A stretch of 39,512 nt of DNA from Haloechinothrix alba (GCF_900188115.1 NZ_FZNW01000025.1:1-39512), one strand, 5' to 3'. Counted from the stretch's first letter, positions 14,451 to 23,564 are shown. The notes: generated by a model from the letters alone, not told the origin. Program-made: numbers and translations.

Positions 14451-17411
14451 GTGGCCACCAGGCCCCCTGTCAGCATGCCGCAGCTGAGCAAGCGAAGCCG
14501 GTTCCTCCTCATCCTCGGCGGTCTCGTCGTGCTGGCCTTGCTGGCCGGAACGAGACTGATCGACACCTATGTCAACTGGTTGTGGTTCGGTGAGGTCGAG
14601 GCGCGGTCGGTGTTCAGTACGATCCTGGTCACCAGGATCGCGATGTTCTTCGCCGTCGCGATCGCCGTCGGGGGCATCGTTTGGCTCAGCCTGTACCTGG
14701 CGTATCGCAGCCGCCCGGTGTTCGTGCCCGTCGCCGCCGAGGACGATCCGATGGCGCGGTACCGCACCACCATCATCGGCAGGGCGATGCTGTTCGGGAT
14801 CGGCATCTCGGCGATCATCGGTCTGATCGCCGGGGCGACGGCGCAGGCGGACTGGTCGATGGTGCGGCTGTTCTTCGGCGGTACCGAATTCGGGCAGACC
14901 GACCCCGAGTTCGGCCGTGACATCGGGTTCTACGCGTTCAGCCTGCCCTTCTGGAACTGGCTGGTGAGCCTGGGGCTTGTGGTGAGTGCGATCGCGTTCA
15001 TCGCCGCGGCCGTCGTGCACTACGTGTTCGGTGGTATCCGGTTCGGGGGTGGCACGGGCAAGCTCGGCTACTTCAGCAACGCGGCGAAGGTCCAGCTGGC
15101 GATCACGGCGGGGATCTTTGTGCTGATCAAGGCTGTCGACTACTTCCTCGACCGCTACGACATACTCCTGTCGGACCGCAACGACGTGTTCATGGGTGCG
15201 ACCTACACGGACCTGCACGCGGTGCTGCCCGCCAAGCTGATCCTCACCAGCATCGCGGTGTTCTGCGCGCTGGCCCTGTTCGCCGGGGCCGTGCTGCGCA
15301 ACCTGCAGCTGCCCGCGATCGCGCTCGTGCTGTTGTTGCTCTCCGGTGTCGTGGTCGGCGCGGCCTGGCCCGCCCTGCTCGAGCGCTTCTCGGTGCAGCC
15401 GAACCAGATCGAGAAGGAAGCCGAGTCCATCGAGCGCAATATGGCGGCCACACGGGCCGCCTACGACATCAACGATGTCGAGTATATCGATTACCAGGGC
15501 ACGACGGAGGCCGACGCGGACGAGGTCGCCGAGGAGATCGGCACGGTGCCCAACATCAGGCTGCTGGACCCGGCCGTGCTGCAGCGGACCTACACCCAGC
15601 TCGCCGGTCGGGAGAACTTCTACGGCTTCCCCGAGACCCTGGACATCGACCGGTACCAGCTCGACGGGGAGCTGCAGGACTACATCGTGGCGCTCAAGGA
15701 GATCAACACCGATGGTCTCGCGGAGAACCAGCAGTCCTGGATCAACCGTCACATGGTTTACACGCACGGCAACGGTTTCGTGGCCGCGCCCGCGAACCGG
15801 ATCGACCGGGCCGTCGGCGGGGAAGGCAGCGATGGTGGCTTCCCCCTGCTGGGCACCAGCGATACCGAATCGCCGGAGGGCAGTGGTGTCGAGGTCGACC
15901 AGCCGCGGGTCTACTACGGCGAACTGGTGACCGACTACGCGATCCTGGGTGAGTCCGGGCCCGGTGAGTACGACACCGCCGACGCGCGCGACTACAACTA
16001 CCAGGGTGAGGGTGGCGTCCCGGTCGACAACATCTTCCACCGCTCGGTCTTCTCGGCGTTCTACGGTGAGCGGAACATCCTGTTCACCGGGGAGATCGGT
16101 GAAGGCTCGAAGATCATGTACAAGCGGGACCCGGTGGAACGGGTTCGCGACATCGCGCCGTGGCTGACGGTGGACGGCGATCCCTACCCCGCGGTGATCG
16201 ACGGGCAGATCAAGTGGATCGTGGACGGCTACACCACCCTGGACAACTACCCGTACTCCCAGCAGCAGCCGCTGGGTGAGGTCATCGAGGACCCCATCAC
16301 CGGGCTGGAACGTCCGGACCAGAACACGATCAACTACATCCGTAACTCGGTGAAGGCCACCGTGGACGCCTACGACGGCACGGTGAACCTGTACACCAAC
16401 GACCCGGACGATCCGGTCCTGCAGGCCTGGAAGAACGTCTTCCCCGGCCTGGTCAACCCGGAGGACGAGATCTCGAGCGAGCTGCGCGAGCACTTCCGCT
16501 ACCCCTCGGACATGTTCAAGGTGCAGCGGGAGCTGCTGACCCGGTACCACGTGGAGAGCCCGCAGCAGTTCTACTCCACGAACATGTTCTGGGACGTGCC
16601 GCCGGACCCCACGACCGAGGAAGAGGAGGAGCAGCCTCCGTACTACATCCTGGCCGACACACCGGGCTTCGAGGGGCCGACCTTCCAGCTCACCAGCCCG
16701 TTGACGCCGCTGCGCAGGCAGTACCTGGCCGCGTGGATGTCGGTGTCGTCCGATCCGGAGACCTACGGGCAGATGAAGGTGCTGCGGCTGCCGCCCACCG
16801 ACGAGACGAAGCAGACCGAGGGGCCGGTCCAGGTGCAGAACCGGTTCGACAGTGACCCGAGGGTCGCCCAGGACCGCACGCTGTTCCAGAACCCGAACAT
16901 CAACGTCGTCTACGGCAACCAGCTGACCCTGCCCCTCGCAGGCGGCTTCCTCTACGTCGAGCCCCTCTACATCGAACAGACCGGGGAGAACGCGTTCCCG
17001 CAGCTGGCACGCGTGCTGGTCGCCTTCGGTGACCGGGTGGGCTTCAAGCCGACGCTCGAGGGAGCGATGGAGCAGGTGTTCGGTGAGGGCCTCGGCGATG
17101 TGGTGACCAGCCCGGAGGAAGGGCCGACCGACATCGATGTGCCGGAGGGTGACTCCGGGGAGGAACCGGCCGAGGAGTCGGAGGGCTCCGAGGAGGAGGC
17201 CCCCGAGGAGGAGCAGACCGAGGCCACACCGGATATGCAGCAGGCCGCTGCGGACATGCAAGCCGCGTGGCAGCGGTACCAGGAGGCCCAGCGCAACGAC
17301 GACTACGCAGCGCAGGGCGAGGCGCTGGCCGAGCTGGACCAGGCGGCGCAGCGTTACGAGCAGGCGCGGAGCGATGCCGGTGCCGAGGGTGCCGGCCAGC
17401 CGGGTGGCTGA
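14451..17411 (+). CDS. UPF0182 family large membrane protein (Rv3193c-like)
   Basis: 986 residues, close to the family norm of about 990. About seven transmembrane helices lie in the first 320 residues, followed by a large extracytoplasmic domain (about 330-880) with the family segments RHMVYTHGNGFVAAPANR and NIFHRSVFSAFYGERN. The C-terminus is very acidic (EEPAEESEGSEEEAPEEE) and ends in a Gln/Ala-rich coiled-coil-like tail. The GTG at 14451 follows ACAGGAGCG, and TACGAT at 14412-14417 is a possible -10 box. Function unknown. The opposite strand is open over almost the whole length, but that is a GC-rich shadow. Confidence 0.95.
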   Translation: MATRPPVSMPQLSKRSRFLLILGGLVVLALLAGTRLIDTYVNWLWFGEVEARSVFSTILVTRIAMFFAVAIAVGGIVWLSLYLAYRSRPVFVPVAAEDDPMARYRTTIIGRAMLFGIGISAIIGLIAGATAQADWSMVRLFFGGTEFGQTDPEFGRDIGFYAFSLPFWNWLVSLGLVVSAIAFIAAAVVHYVFGGIRFGGGTGKLGYFSNAAKVQLAITAGIFVLIKAVDYFLDRYDILLSDRNDVFMGATYTDLHAVLPAKLILTSIAVFCALALFAGAVLRNLQLPAIALVLLLLSGVVVGAAWPALLERFSVQPNQIEKEAESIERNMAATRAAYDINDVEYIDYQGTTEADADEVAEEIGTVPNIRLLDPAVLQRTYTQLAGRENFYGFPETLDIDRYQLDGELQDYIVALKEINTDGLAENQQSWINRHMVYTHGNGFVAAPANRIDRAVGGEGSDGGFPLLGTSDTESPEGSGVEVDQPRVYYGELVTDYAILGESGPGEYDTADARDYNYQGEGGVPVDNIFHRSVFSAFYGERNILFTGEIGEGSKIMYKRDPVERVRDIAPWLTVDGDPYPAVIDGQIKWIVDGYTTLDNYPYSQQQPLGEVIEDPITGLERPDQNTINYIRNSVKATVDAYDGTVNLYTNDPDDPVLQAWKNVFPGLVNPEDEISSELREHFRYPSDMFKVQRELLTRYHVESPQQFYSTNMFWDVPPDPTTEEEEEQPPYYILADTPGFEGPTFQLTSPLTPLRRQYLAAWMSVSSDPETYGQMKVLRLPPTDETKQTEGPVQVQNRFDSDPRVAQDRTLFQNPNINVVYGNQLTLPLAGGFLYVEPLYIEQTGENAFPQLARVLVAFGDRVGFKPTLEGAMEQVFGEGLGDVVTSPEEGPTDIDVPEGDSGEEPAEESEGSEEEAPEEEQTEATPDMQQAAADMQAAWQRYQEAQRNDDYAAQGEALAELDQAAQRYEQARSDAGAEGAGQPGG

Positions 17412-17440
17412 GGACGCTCCACTCCTGCGCTCCGGCCCGG

Positions 17441-17480
17441 GACAACCGTGGTGGCCGCACGTGCGGCCACCACGGTTGTC
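17441..17480 (+). terminator. 40-base perfect palindrome, probable terminator
   Basis: GACAACCGTGGTGGCCGCAC at 17441-17460 is followed directly by its exact complement at 17461-17480. As RNA it would make a very stable hairpin just after the UPF0182 stop. There is no T-tract. It may be a T-less actinobacterial terminator; as DNA it is a perfect dyad and could bind a dimeric protein. Confidence 0.75.
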
Positions 17481-17520
17481 GTTCGGGGACCCCCCGTGTA
17501 GGGGCGCCGGGGCGCCGGGG

Positions 17521-17526
17521 TATAGT
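17521..17526 (+). promoter_or_regulatory. -10 box of the initiator tRNA promoter
   Basis: TATAGT lies 18 bases before the mature tRNA end, placing the start of transcription near 17533 with a short leader for RNase P to remove. The region upstream is G-rich and I see no convincing -35 box. Confidence 0.55.
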
Positions 17527-17544
17527 GAAGATACAACACAACGA

Positions 17545-17621
17545 CGCGGGGTGGAGCAGTTCGGTAGCTCGCTGGGCTCATAACCCAGAGGTCGCAGGTT
17601 CGAATCCTGTCCCCGCTACCA
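17545..17621 (+). tRNA. Initiator tRNA-fMet (CAT)
   Basis: A 77-base cloverleaf with all arms readable: acceptor CGCGGGG, D stem GAGC/GCTC, anticodon arm CTGGG-CTCATAA-CCCAG with anticodon CAT, T arm GCAGG-TTCGAAT-CCTGT and encoded CCA. Two initiator marks are present: the 1-72 pair is a mismatch (C1 against U72), and the anticodon stem ends in three G-C pairs (GGG/CCC). It is therefore the initiator and not the elongator methionine tRNA. Confidence 0.97.
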
Positions 17622-17625
17622 CCAC

Positions 17626-17663
17626 ATCGGGCCCCTATCCGGTTTGCCGGGTAGGGGCCCGAT
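17626..17663 (+). terminator. Hairpin terminator after tRNA-fMet
   Basis: ATCGGGCCCCTA (17626-17637) pairs perfectly with TAGGGGCCCGAT (17652-17663) around a 14-base loop that can add a few pairs (CCGG/CCGG). It begins four bases after the CCA end. There is no T-tract, as is common in this group. Confidence 0.75.
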
Positions 17664-17820
17664 GCATGTCGCATGCCCACCGTGCCCGCCGGCTCCCGAG
17701 CCGGGCGTCGAGCGGCAGGTCGGGCCCCTGTGCGAGCCCCGACGCCCTGCAGCCCGGGTCCTACGTGGCCGCGCGACAGTCCCACCCGAACAGGTAACAG
17801 TCCGCTGCGCACCGGTTTCT

Positions 17821-17846
17821 ATTGTGGACCTGATCAGGGCCACAGT
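17821..17846. promoter_or_regulatory. 26-base dyad, probable operator of the PadR gene
   Basis: A dyad centred on TGATCA: the half-site ATTGTGGACCTGA is matched by its complement at 11 of 13 positions. It lies 36 bases before the PadR start, where the -35 region would be expected if TATACG (17860-17865) is the -10 box. PadR-type repressors usually bind such dyads at their own promoters. Binding is inferred. Confidence 0.6.
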
Positions 17847-17881
17847 GGACACGAAGCCGTATACGTGGCACTGTAGACACC

Positions 17882-18391
17882 ATGGCCGATATCAATGCCA
17901 CATCAGCAGCTCTGCTTGGCTTGCTTCACGACGGTCCCGCGACGGGCGGGCAACTGGTGGCGAGTGCTGAGGCAGCGTTCGGGACGTTCTTCAGCGTGAC
18001 GCGCAGTCAGGTCTACCGGGAGCTCCCGGTGCTCGCCGACGCCGGGCTGGTACGCCTCGGCAAGCGCGGGGCGCGTTCGAGCCAGCAGTACGTGCTCACC
18101 GCAGCCGGGAAGAAGGCCTTCAGGCAATGGGTCAACGCGGAGTCCGGGCCGGACCACATCCGCAGTACCCTGATCCTGCGCCTGGTCAACTCCGGGACGG
18201 TGACGGACAAGCAACGCGCGGAGCTCATCGAAACCGCTCGTGCGCGTTACAAGGAGGACGCGGCGACGGCGAAGGCGAACGCGCGGGAAGCCGCGGAGGC
18301 CGGCGACCCCATCGCCCAAGCGATCGCCGACTTCGGGCACGCGTACGCGCGAGCCGCGCTGAAGCTGGTCGACGCCGTCGAGAACGCGTGA
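17882..18391 (+). CDS. PadR family transcriptional regulator
   Basis: 169 residues. An N-terminal winged helix (about 5-80: [18 protein letters not shown], then [18 protein letters not shown] and [14 protein letters not shown]) is followed by a helical C-terminal dimer domain (about 95-168), the plan of PadR proteins with a short second domain. They are typically repressors answering to small molecules or drugs. No target transporter lies beside it, so the regulon is unknown; autoregulation through the dyad just upstream is likely. The ATG at 17882 is the first start that gives the complete first helix. Confidence 0.9.
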   Translation: MADINATSAALLGLLHDGPATGGQLVASAEAAFGTFFSVTRSQVYRELPVLADAGLVRLGKRGARSSQQYVLTAAGKKAFRQWVNAESGPDHIRSTLILRLVNSGTVTDKQRAELIETARARYKEDAATAKANAREAAEAGDPIAQAIADFGHAYARAALKLVDAVENA

Positions 18392-18491
18392 CCGGTACCT
18401 GAGGCAGGCGTGGCGCGGGCTGCGCGCCACGCCCGGGTACTGTGTGCCCCTTGCAGCCTGCCCGCACGGGTGGCGCGTAACCTGGGGACTT

Positions 18492-19613
18492 GTGAGCGTG
18501 GATGCCGAAACACAGCTGAAGGATCTCTCCAGCACGCTGAGCCAGGTCGAGGCGGTGATGGACCTGGACGCGTTGCGTGCTGAGGTGGCCTCGCTCGAGG
18601 AGCAGGCCGCCGATCCGGGCTTGTGGGACGATCCCGACACGGCTCAGCAGATCACGAGCAGGCTCTCGTACCGCCAGGCTGACCTGCGCAAGGTCACCGA
18701 GTTGCGGCAGCGCCTCGACGACCTGGCCGTACTCTACGAGCTGGCCGCGGAGGCCGACTCCGCGGAGGAGGCGCGGCAGACCCGTGAGGAGGCCGACGCC
18801 GAGCGCGCGCGGCTGGCAGGCGAGATCGACGCGCTCGAGGTGCGCACCCTGCTCTCCGGCGAGTACGACGAGCGCAACGCCGTGGTCAACATCCGTGCGG
18901 AGGCAGGCGGGGTCGACGCGGCCGACTGGGCGGAGATGCTGATGCGCATGTACCTGCGGTGGGCCGAGCGGCACGACTACCCCACGGAGGTCTACGACAT
19001 CTCCTACGCGGAGGAAGCCGGGATCAAGTCGGCGACCTTCAAGGTGAACGCCCCGTACGCCTACGGCACGCTGTCGGTGGAGCAGGGCACGCACCGGCTG
19101 GTGCGGATCTCGCCGTTCGACAACCAGAGCAGGCGGCAGACCTCGTTCGCGCACGTCGAGGTGCTCCCCGAGGTGGCGGAGGTCGACCACATCGACGTCC
19201 CGGACAAGGACATCAGGGTCGACGTGTACCGCTCATCCGGACCCGGGGGGCAGAGCGTGAACACCACCGACTCCGCGGTGCGCATCACCCACCTGCCGAC
19301 CGGGGTGGTGGTCTCCTGCCAGAACGAGAAGTCCCAGCTGCAGAACAAGACGGTCGCGCTGCAGGTCCTGCAGGCCAAGCTGCTGCAGCGCAAGAAGCAG
19401 GAGGAGCAGGCCGAGCTCGACGCGCTCAAGGACAGCGGCTCGAGCTGGGGTAACCAGATGCGGTCGTACGTGCTGCACCCGTACCAGATGGTCAAGGACC
19501 TGCGTACCAACTACGAGGTCGGCAACCCCACTCCCGTGCTGGAGGGCGAGCTCGACGGTTTCCTCGACGCGGGTATCCGGTGGCGCAAGCAGCAGGAGCA
19601 GGACCGGGACTGA
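18492..19613 (+). CDS. prfB: Peptide chain release factor 2
   Basis: Recognises UGA and UAA stop codons and triggers release of the finished protein. 373 residues. The stop-codon-reading tripeptide is SPF at 207-209, specific for RF2, and the peptidyl-transferase motif GGQ is at 252-254. The whole protein is in a single reading frame: the programmed frameshift found in many bacteria is absent, as usual in actinobacteria. The GTG at 18492 is chosen because TAACCT (18478-18483) fits a leaderless start. It precedes ftsE, ftsX and smpB, a common actinobacterial order. Confidence 0.98.
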   Translation: MSVDAETQLKDLSSTLSQVEAVMDLDALRAEVASLEEQAADPGLWDDPDTAQQITSRLSYRQADLRKVTELRQRLDDLAVLYELAAEADSAEEARQTREEADAERARLAGEIDALEVRTLLSGEYDERNAVVNIRAEAGGVDAADWAEMLMRMYLRWAERHDYPTEVYDISYAEEAGIKSATFKVNAPYAYGTLSVEQGTHRLVRISPFDNQSRRQTSFAHVEVLPEVAEVDHIDVPDKDIRVDVYRSSGPGGQSVNTTDSAVRITHLPTGVVVSCQNEKSQLQNKTVALQVLQAKLLQRKKQEEQAELDALKDSGSSWGNQMRSYVLHPYQMVKDLRTNYEVGNPTPVLEGELDGFLDAGIRWRKQQEQDRD

Positions 19614-19728
19614 CCCGGCCGGCGGCCGGTTGCCGGCACGCTCCGGAGCGGGGCCGCGCGAGGACTTGCACCCGACACGGGCCGATGCTATGGGGACTTG
19701 ACACGGTCGGCGGGTAGGATCGCACACC

Positions 19729-20418
19729 GTGATCCGGATCGAAGATGTCACCAAGGTGTACAAGACCTCGACACGCCCCGCGTTGAACAACGTGTCGTTC
19801 GAGGTCGACAAGGGCGAGTTCGTGTTCGTCATCGGCCCGTCCGGATCGGGAAAGTCGACGTTCCTGCGCCTGTTGCTGCGGGAGGAGACGCCCACAAAGG
19901 GCAAGATCTATATCTCGAATGTCGATGTGGCGAAGATGCCCCGCCGCAAGGTGCCACGGCTGCGGCAGACCATCGGATGCGTCTTCCAGGACTTCCGGCT
20001 GCTGAGTAACAAGACCGTGTTCGAGAACGTCGCCTTCGCCCTCGAGGTGATCGGTAAGCCGGCACACACCATCCGCAAGGTGGTACCCGAGGTGCTCGAG
20101 CTGGTCGGTCTGGACGGCAAGTCCGATCGCATGCCCAACGAGCTCTCCGGCGGTGAGCAGCAACGTGTCGCCATCGCTCGGGCCTTCGTCAACCGGCCGC
20201 TGATGTTGCTCGCCGATGAGCCGACGGGCAATCTCGATCCCGACACGAGCCAGGACATCATGCTGCTGCTCGAGCGCATCAACCGGACGGGTACGACCGT
20301 GCTGATGGCCACGCACGACCACTCGATCGTCGACTCGATGCGCAGGAGGGTGGTCGAGCTCGAGTTCGGCAAGGTGATCCGGGACGACGCGCGAGGAGTG
20401 TACGGCGTCGGTAACTGA
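19729..20418 (+). CDS. ftsE: Cell-division ATP-binding protein FtsE
   Basis: ATPase of the FtsEX complex, which transmits division signals across the membrane to peptidoglycan hydrolases. 229 residues, normal length. Walker [10 protein letters not shown] is at 36-44, the signature LSGGEQQ at 139-145, and Walker B LMLLADEP at 158-165, with the H-loop in ATHDH. The GTG at 19729 follows the -10-like TAGGAT (19715-19720) at leaderless spacing. Followed by ftsX after 74 bases. Confidence 0.98.
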   Translation: MIRIEDVTKVYKTSTRPALNNVSFEVDKGEFVFVIGPSGSGKSTFLRLLLREETPTKGKIYISNVDVAKMPRRKVPRLRQTIGCVFQDFRLLSNKTVFENVAFALEVIGKPAHTIRKVVPEVLELVGLDGKSDRMPNELSGGEQQRVAIARAFVNRPLMLLADEPTGNLDPDTSQDIMLLLERINRTGTTVLMATHDHSIVDSMRRRVVELEFGKVIRDDARGVYGVGN

Positions 20419-20431
20419 CCAGGAGCCTGTC

Positions 20432-20471
20432 CCGATCCCCGCCCCCGCAGACCTACCGATCCCCGCCCCCG
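20432..20471. repeat. 16-base direct repeat between ftsE and ftsX
   Basis: CCGATCCCCGCCCCCG occurs at 20432-20447 and again at 20456-20471, separated by eight bases. It fills most of the ftsE-ftsX gap, just before the ftsX ribosome site (AAGGA). Likely a local duplication; no function can be assigned. Confidence 0.9.
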
Positions 20472-20492
20472 ACTGAAGGACTGTGTCGCCCG

Positions 20493-21398
20493 ATGCGTGC
20501 CAGCTTCGTGTTCAGTGAGGTCGTCACCGGTCTCCGCCGGAACGTCACGATGACCATCGCGATGATCCTGACCACCGCGATCTCGCTCGCCATGCTCGGT
20601 GGTGGCCTGTTGATCGCGCAGACGGTCGATCTCACCAAGGAGCGGTACCTCGACGACATCGAGGTGTCGATCTTCCTGACCGATGACGTCAGCGCCAACG
20701 ACGAGAGCTGCACCGAGGACCCGTGTGCCGCGCTGCGGCAGTCCCTCGAGGAGAGCGACGAGGTCGAGACCGTCATCTACCAGAGCAGGGACGAGGCCTA
20801 CGAGAGCTTCCAGCGGATCTTCGAGGAGCAGCCCGAGCTGGTCGAGCTGGCGCGGCCCGAGGCCTTGCCCGCATCGTTGCGTGTCCGGCTGGTAGACCCG
20901 GAGCGTGCCGATGTGATCACCGAAGAGTACGAGGGTGAGGCGGGCATCGCGCAGATCCAGGACCAGGGGGTGTTCCTGGAACGGCTCATCGACGGGCTGA
21001 ACAGCTTCCGGAACATCACGCTGGTGGGGTCGTTGGCCCTGCTGGCCGCGGCCCTGCTGCTGATCGCCAACATGGTGCAGATCTCGGCGTTCACCAGGCG
21101 TACCGAGGTCGGGATCATGCGGCTGGTCGGTGCGACCCGGTGGTACACCCAGCTACCGTTCCTGCTCGAGGCCATGGTCGCCGGGGTGATCGGTGCGATC
21201 CTCGCCGCCGGTTCCCTCGTAGGCCTGCAGCTGTTCGTGGTGGACGGGGTGCTGGCCGAGCTTCGCGAGGCCGGCATCATCTCGCTGCCGTCCCTGTTGT
21301 ACACCGTGCTGATCGTGGCGCCGGTGCTGCTGGTCAGCGCCATGGTGATCTCGGCGGTCACCGGCTACGTCACGCTGCGCATGTACGTACGCCACTAG
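20493..21398 (+). CDS. ftsX: Cell-division membrane protein FtsX
   Basis: Membrane partner of FtsE. 301 residues with four transmembrane segments (about 21-43, 174-196, 224-247 and 270-293) and an extracytoplasmic domain of about 130 residues between the first two, the part that contacts peptidoglycan hydrolases or their adaptors. C73 and C78 in ESCTEDPC could form a disulfide outside the cell. The C-terminal half carries the MacB/FtsX fold segment ([19 protein letters not shown]). The ATG at 20493 follows AAGGA. No ripA-like hydrolase gene is adjacent. Confidence 0.97.
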   Translation: MRASFVFSEVVTGLRRNVTMTIAMILTTAISLAMLGGGLLIAQTVDLTKERYLDDIEVSIFLTDDVSANDESCTEDPCAALRQSLEESDEVETVIYQSRDEAYESFQRIFEEQPELVELARPEALPASLRVRLVDPERADVITEEYEGEAGIAQIQDQGVFLERLIDGLNSFRNITLVGSLALLAAALLLIANMVQISAFTRRTEVGIMRLVGATRWYTQLPFLLEAMVAGVIGAILAAGSLVGLQLFVVDGVLAELREAGIISLPSLLYTVLIVAPVLLVSAMVISAVTGYVTLRMYVRH

Positions 21399-21475
21399 CC
21401 CGAGGTGTATCGGGGGTGCCGGTGACGGCGCTGCGGTGACGGAAATTGCGTGGAACGGACCCGTAGAGTGGAAGC

Positions 21476-21952
21476 ATGCCGAAAGAACGTGGTCGCACGA
21501 TGATCGTGTCGAACAGGCGCGCCAGGCACGACTTCACCATCCTCGACACCTTCGAGGCGGGAATCGTGCTGCGGGGTACCGAGGTCAAGAGCCTCCGTGC
21601 GGGTAAGGCATCGCTGGCGGAGGCCTTCGCCACGGTCGACGACGGTGAAGTGTGGCTCCGTGGCATGCATATCCCGGAGTACGAGCAGGGCACGTGGACC
21701 AACCACGAGCCGCGGCGGCACCGCAAGCTGCTGCTGCACAGGGACGAGATCGCCAAGCTGATCGGCAAGACCAAGCAGAGCGGCCTCGCCTTGGTCCCGC
21801 TGTCGATGTATTTCTCCGACGGCAAGGCGAAGGTCGAGCTGGCGCTGGCGCAGGGTAAGCGCAAGCACGACAAGCGGCGCGACCTCGCGAGGAAGGACGC
21901 GGAGCGGGAGGTCGCCAGGTCCGTCGGCAGGGCGGTCAAGGGCAAGATCTAG
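21476..21952 (+). CDS. smpB: SsrA-binding protein SmpB
   Basis: Binds tmRNA and brings it to stalled ribosomes in trans-translation. 158 residues, normal length. Family segments are readable: [28 protein letters not shown], the tmRNA-binding [17 protein letters not shown] region and a basic C-terminal tail ([10 protein letters not shown] through VKGKI) that enters the decoding centre. TAGAGT (21464-21469) six bases before the ATG suggests a leaderless or nearly leaderless message. tmRNA itself lies 1 kb downstream. Confidence 0.98.
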   Translation: MPKERGRTMIVSNRRARHDFTILDTFEAGIVLRGTEVKSLRAGKASLAEAFATVDDGEVWLRGMHIPEYEQGTWTNHEPRRHRKLLLHRDEIAKLIGKTKQSGLALVPLSMYFSDGKAKVELALAQGKRKHDKRRDLARKDAEREVARSVGRAVKGKI

Positions 21953-21967
21953 GGCTGTCGAACCGTG

Positions 21968-22873
21968 ATGGCTGATGCGGGTCCGGCGACCGACGCCGAT
22001 GTGGCGGCCTGGGCGAGCTCGCTCGGTGTGCCCGGGCTGGTCGACATGCACACGCACTTCCTGCCCGAGCGGGTCATGCGCAAGGTGTGGGCGTACTTCG
22101 ACGATGCCGCCGAGCACTACGGCACAGCGTGGCCGATCCACTACCGCCTGCCCGAGGGGGAACGGATCGAGGTGCTGCGCGCGCTCGGGGTACGACATTT
22201 CGCCCCGCTCGTCTACCCGCACAAGCCCGGTATGGCGGAGTGGCTGACGAGGTGGGCGCGGGAGTTCGGTACGACCGTCGCCGAGGCCGTGCCGACCGCG
22301 ACGCTCTACCCGGAGCCGGGAGCCGGTGCGCAGGTGGCCACAGCGCTGCGCGCCGGCGTGCGGTGTTTCAAGGCGCATATCCAGGTAGGCGACTACGACC
22401 CGCGCTCGGACCTGCTCGATCAGGCATGGGGGTTGCTGGCCGAGGCCGGTGTCCCTGTCGTCGTGCACTGCGGGCACGGGCCGATCCCCGGTTCGTATAC
22501 CGGTGTGGAGGTCTTCGGCGAGGTGCTTCGACGGCATCCGCGCCTGGTCGCCGTGCTCGCGCACGCGGGAATGCCCGAGTACGAGGACGCGTTGGCCCTT
22601 GTGCGCGAGTATCCGCGTGTGTACCTGGACACCACGATGGTGGGGGTGGAGTTCACCGAGAGTATGGCCCCGTTGCCGCGGGACTGGCCTGCCAGGATCG
22701 CAGGCTGCGCGGATCGGGTGGTGCTCGGCACGGACTTCCCGAACATCCCCTACCCCTACGCGACGCAGCTGCGGGCGATCGCGGGCTGGGCGGAGCGGCA
22801 TCCCGATCTGGGACGTCGGTTCCTGCGTGCGGTACTGCACGACACGCCTGCCGCGTTGCTCGGGGTGCGGTGA
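21968..22873 (+). CDS. Amidohydrolase family (amidohydrolase 2) metal-dependent hydrolase
   Basis: 301 residues, a TIM-barrel hydrolase. Metal-site segments are DMHTHFLP near residue 26, the lysine/histidine segment CFKAHIQVGDYD, VHCGHGP, AHAGMPEYED and the C-terminal GTDFPNIPYPY. It resembles the decarboxylase/lactonase-like branch (PF04909); the substrate cannot be told. It begins 15 bases after smpB, probably in the same transcript, and lies between smpB and the tmRNA gene. ATG 21968 is used; a GTG three bases earlier is equally possible. No signal peptide. Confidence 0.87.
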   Translation: MADAGPATDADVAAWASSLGVPGLVDMHTHFLPERVMRKVWAYFDDAAEHYGTAWPIHYRLPEGERIEVLRALGVRHFAPLVYPHKPGMAEWLTRWAREFGTTVAEAVPTATLYPEPGAGAQVATALRAGVRCFKAHIQVGDYDPRSDLLDQAWGLLAEAGVPVVVHCGHGPIPGSYTGVEVFGEVLRRHPRLVAVLAHAGMPEYEDALALVREYPRVYLDTTMVGVEFTESMAPLPRDWPARIAGCADRVVLGTDFPNIPYPYATQLRAIAGWAERHPDLGRRFLRAVLHDTPAALLGVR

Positions 22874-22922
22874 CGGTACCCCTGTGCCGGGCGGCCGGGA
22901 ACAATGAGTTTGCCGCAGGCGT

Positions 22923-22928
22923 TATGCT
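22923..22928 (+). promoter_or_regulatory. -10 box of the tmRNA promoter
   Basis: TATGCT lies 24 bases before the mature tmRNA 5' end, placing transcription start near 22935 with a leader of about 18 bases to be removed by RNase P. No clear -35 box is seen at the expected distance. Confidence 0.5.
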
Positions 22929-22952
22929 GGATGGGCAAACGCCGAGAACGAA

Positions 22953-23329
22953 GGGGGTGAACGGTTTCGACTCTGTTCGTTGAATCAGGGGAAGCGTGCC
23001 GGTGCAGGCGAGAGACCACCGTTAAGCGTCGTCGCACATCAATAAGCGCCAACAAACAAGAAGCGCGCCAGGATCAGTTCGCGCTCGCTGCGTGAGCTAG
23101 CTTGATCCTTGTCGACCCGGGGATGCCTCCGACCCGGTCGTCGGCATCAGCTAGGAGGACTTACCACTGAGGTTGGTCGCGGACCTGAGTGGGACATCGT
23201 ACAGCGACTGGGCCCGTCACACCGGCTTGTTCGCGTGACCGGTGGGGCCGAGTAGAGGCACAGCGAACTGCGCACGGAGAAGTCCTGGTGAAGCAGCAGA
23301 GGACCCGGGTTCGATTCCCGGCACCTCCA
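22953..23329 (+). ncRNA. ssrA: Transfer-messenger RNA (tmRNA)
   Basis: Rescues stalled ribosomes by acting first as alanine tRNA and then as a short message. The 5' end GGGGGTGAACGGTTTCGAC and the 3' T arm GGGTTCGATTCCC with acceptor CACCTCC and discriminator A (23329) pair correctly (one G-U). The tag frame runs 23048-23095 with resume codon GCC and encodes ANKQEARQDQFALAA, ending in the expected FALAA-type degradation signal. CCA is not encoded: the next bases are CAA, so the end must be added by the nucleotidyltransferase. Confidence 0.97.
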
Positions 23330-23345
23330 CAACGAGAACCGTCAG

Positions 23346-23387
23346 CACAGGTCCGGGCCTGCGGGAAACCGCAGGCCCGGACCTGTG
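23346..23387 (+). terminator. Terminator hairpin of tmRNA
   Basis: A perfect 19-bp stem (arms 23346-23364 and 23369-23387) closed by a GAAA tetraloop, a stable GNRA-type loop. It starts 17 bases after the mature tmRNA end. There is no T-tract. Confidence 0.85.
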
Positions 23388-23472
23388 TCGTGTGCGCGGC
23401 GCGGGAGGCCCGTGGACGGCGACCCCGATGCGCACGGGATGACCTCGCCGTGCGGTATGTCGCCTCACCTGC

Positions 23473-23494
23473 GTGTATGTACACAGGGTATGAT
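23473..23494 (+). promoter_or_regulatory. Putative promoter with a small dyad, before the Ser/Pro-rich gene
   Basis: TATGAT at 23489-23494 is a good -10 box. Just upstream, GTGTA and TACAC (23473-23484) form a dyad around TG, where a repressor could block polymerase. Transcription would begin near 23501, 64 bases before the ATG of the next gene. The motif is short, so this is tentative. Confidence 0.35.
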
Positions 23495-23564
23495 CTTCTG
23501 ACGGTTCCGTAATGTGACGTTCCTCGCTCATTGGCGCAACGAATCGGTAACGGGTGTAGAAAAG

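Noticed and set aside
14412-17261. 949-codon open frame on the minus strand opposite UPF0182
   Set aside because: Its translation is rich in His, Arg, Val and Leu without domains, typical of the complement of a GC-rich gene; UPF0182 on the plus strand is full length and family-like.
18492-19613. Programmed +1 frameshift in prfB
   Set aside because: The complete RF2 lies in one frame and no in-frame UGA near codon 25 exists.
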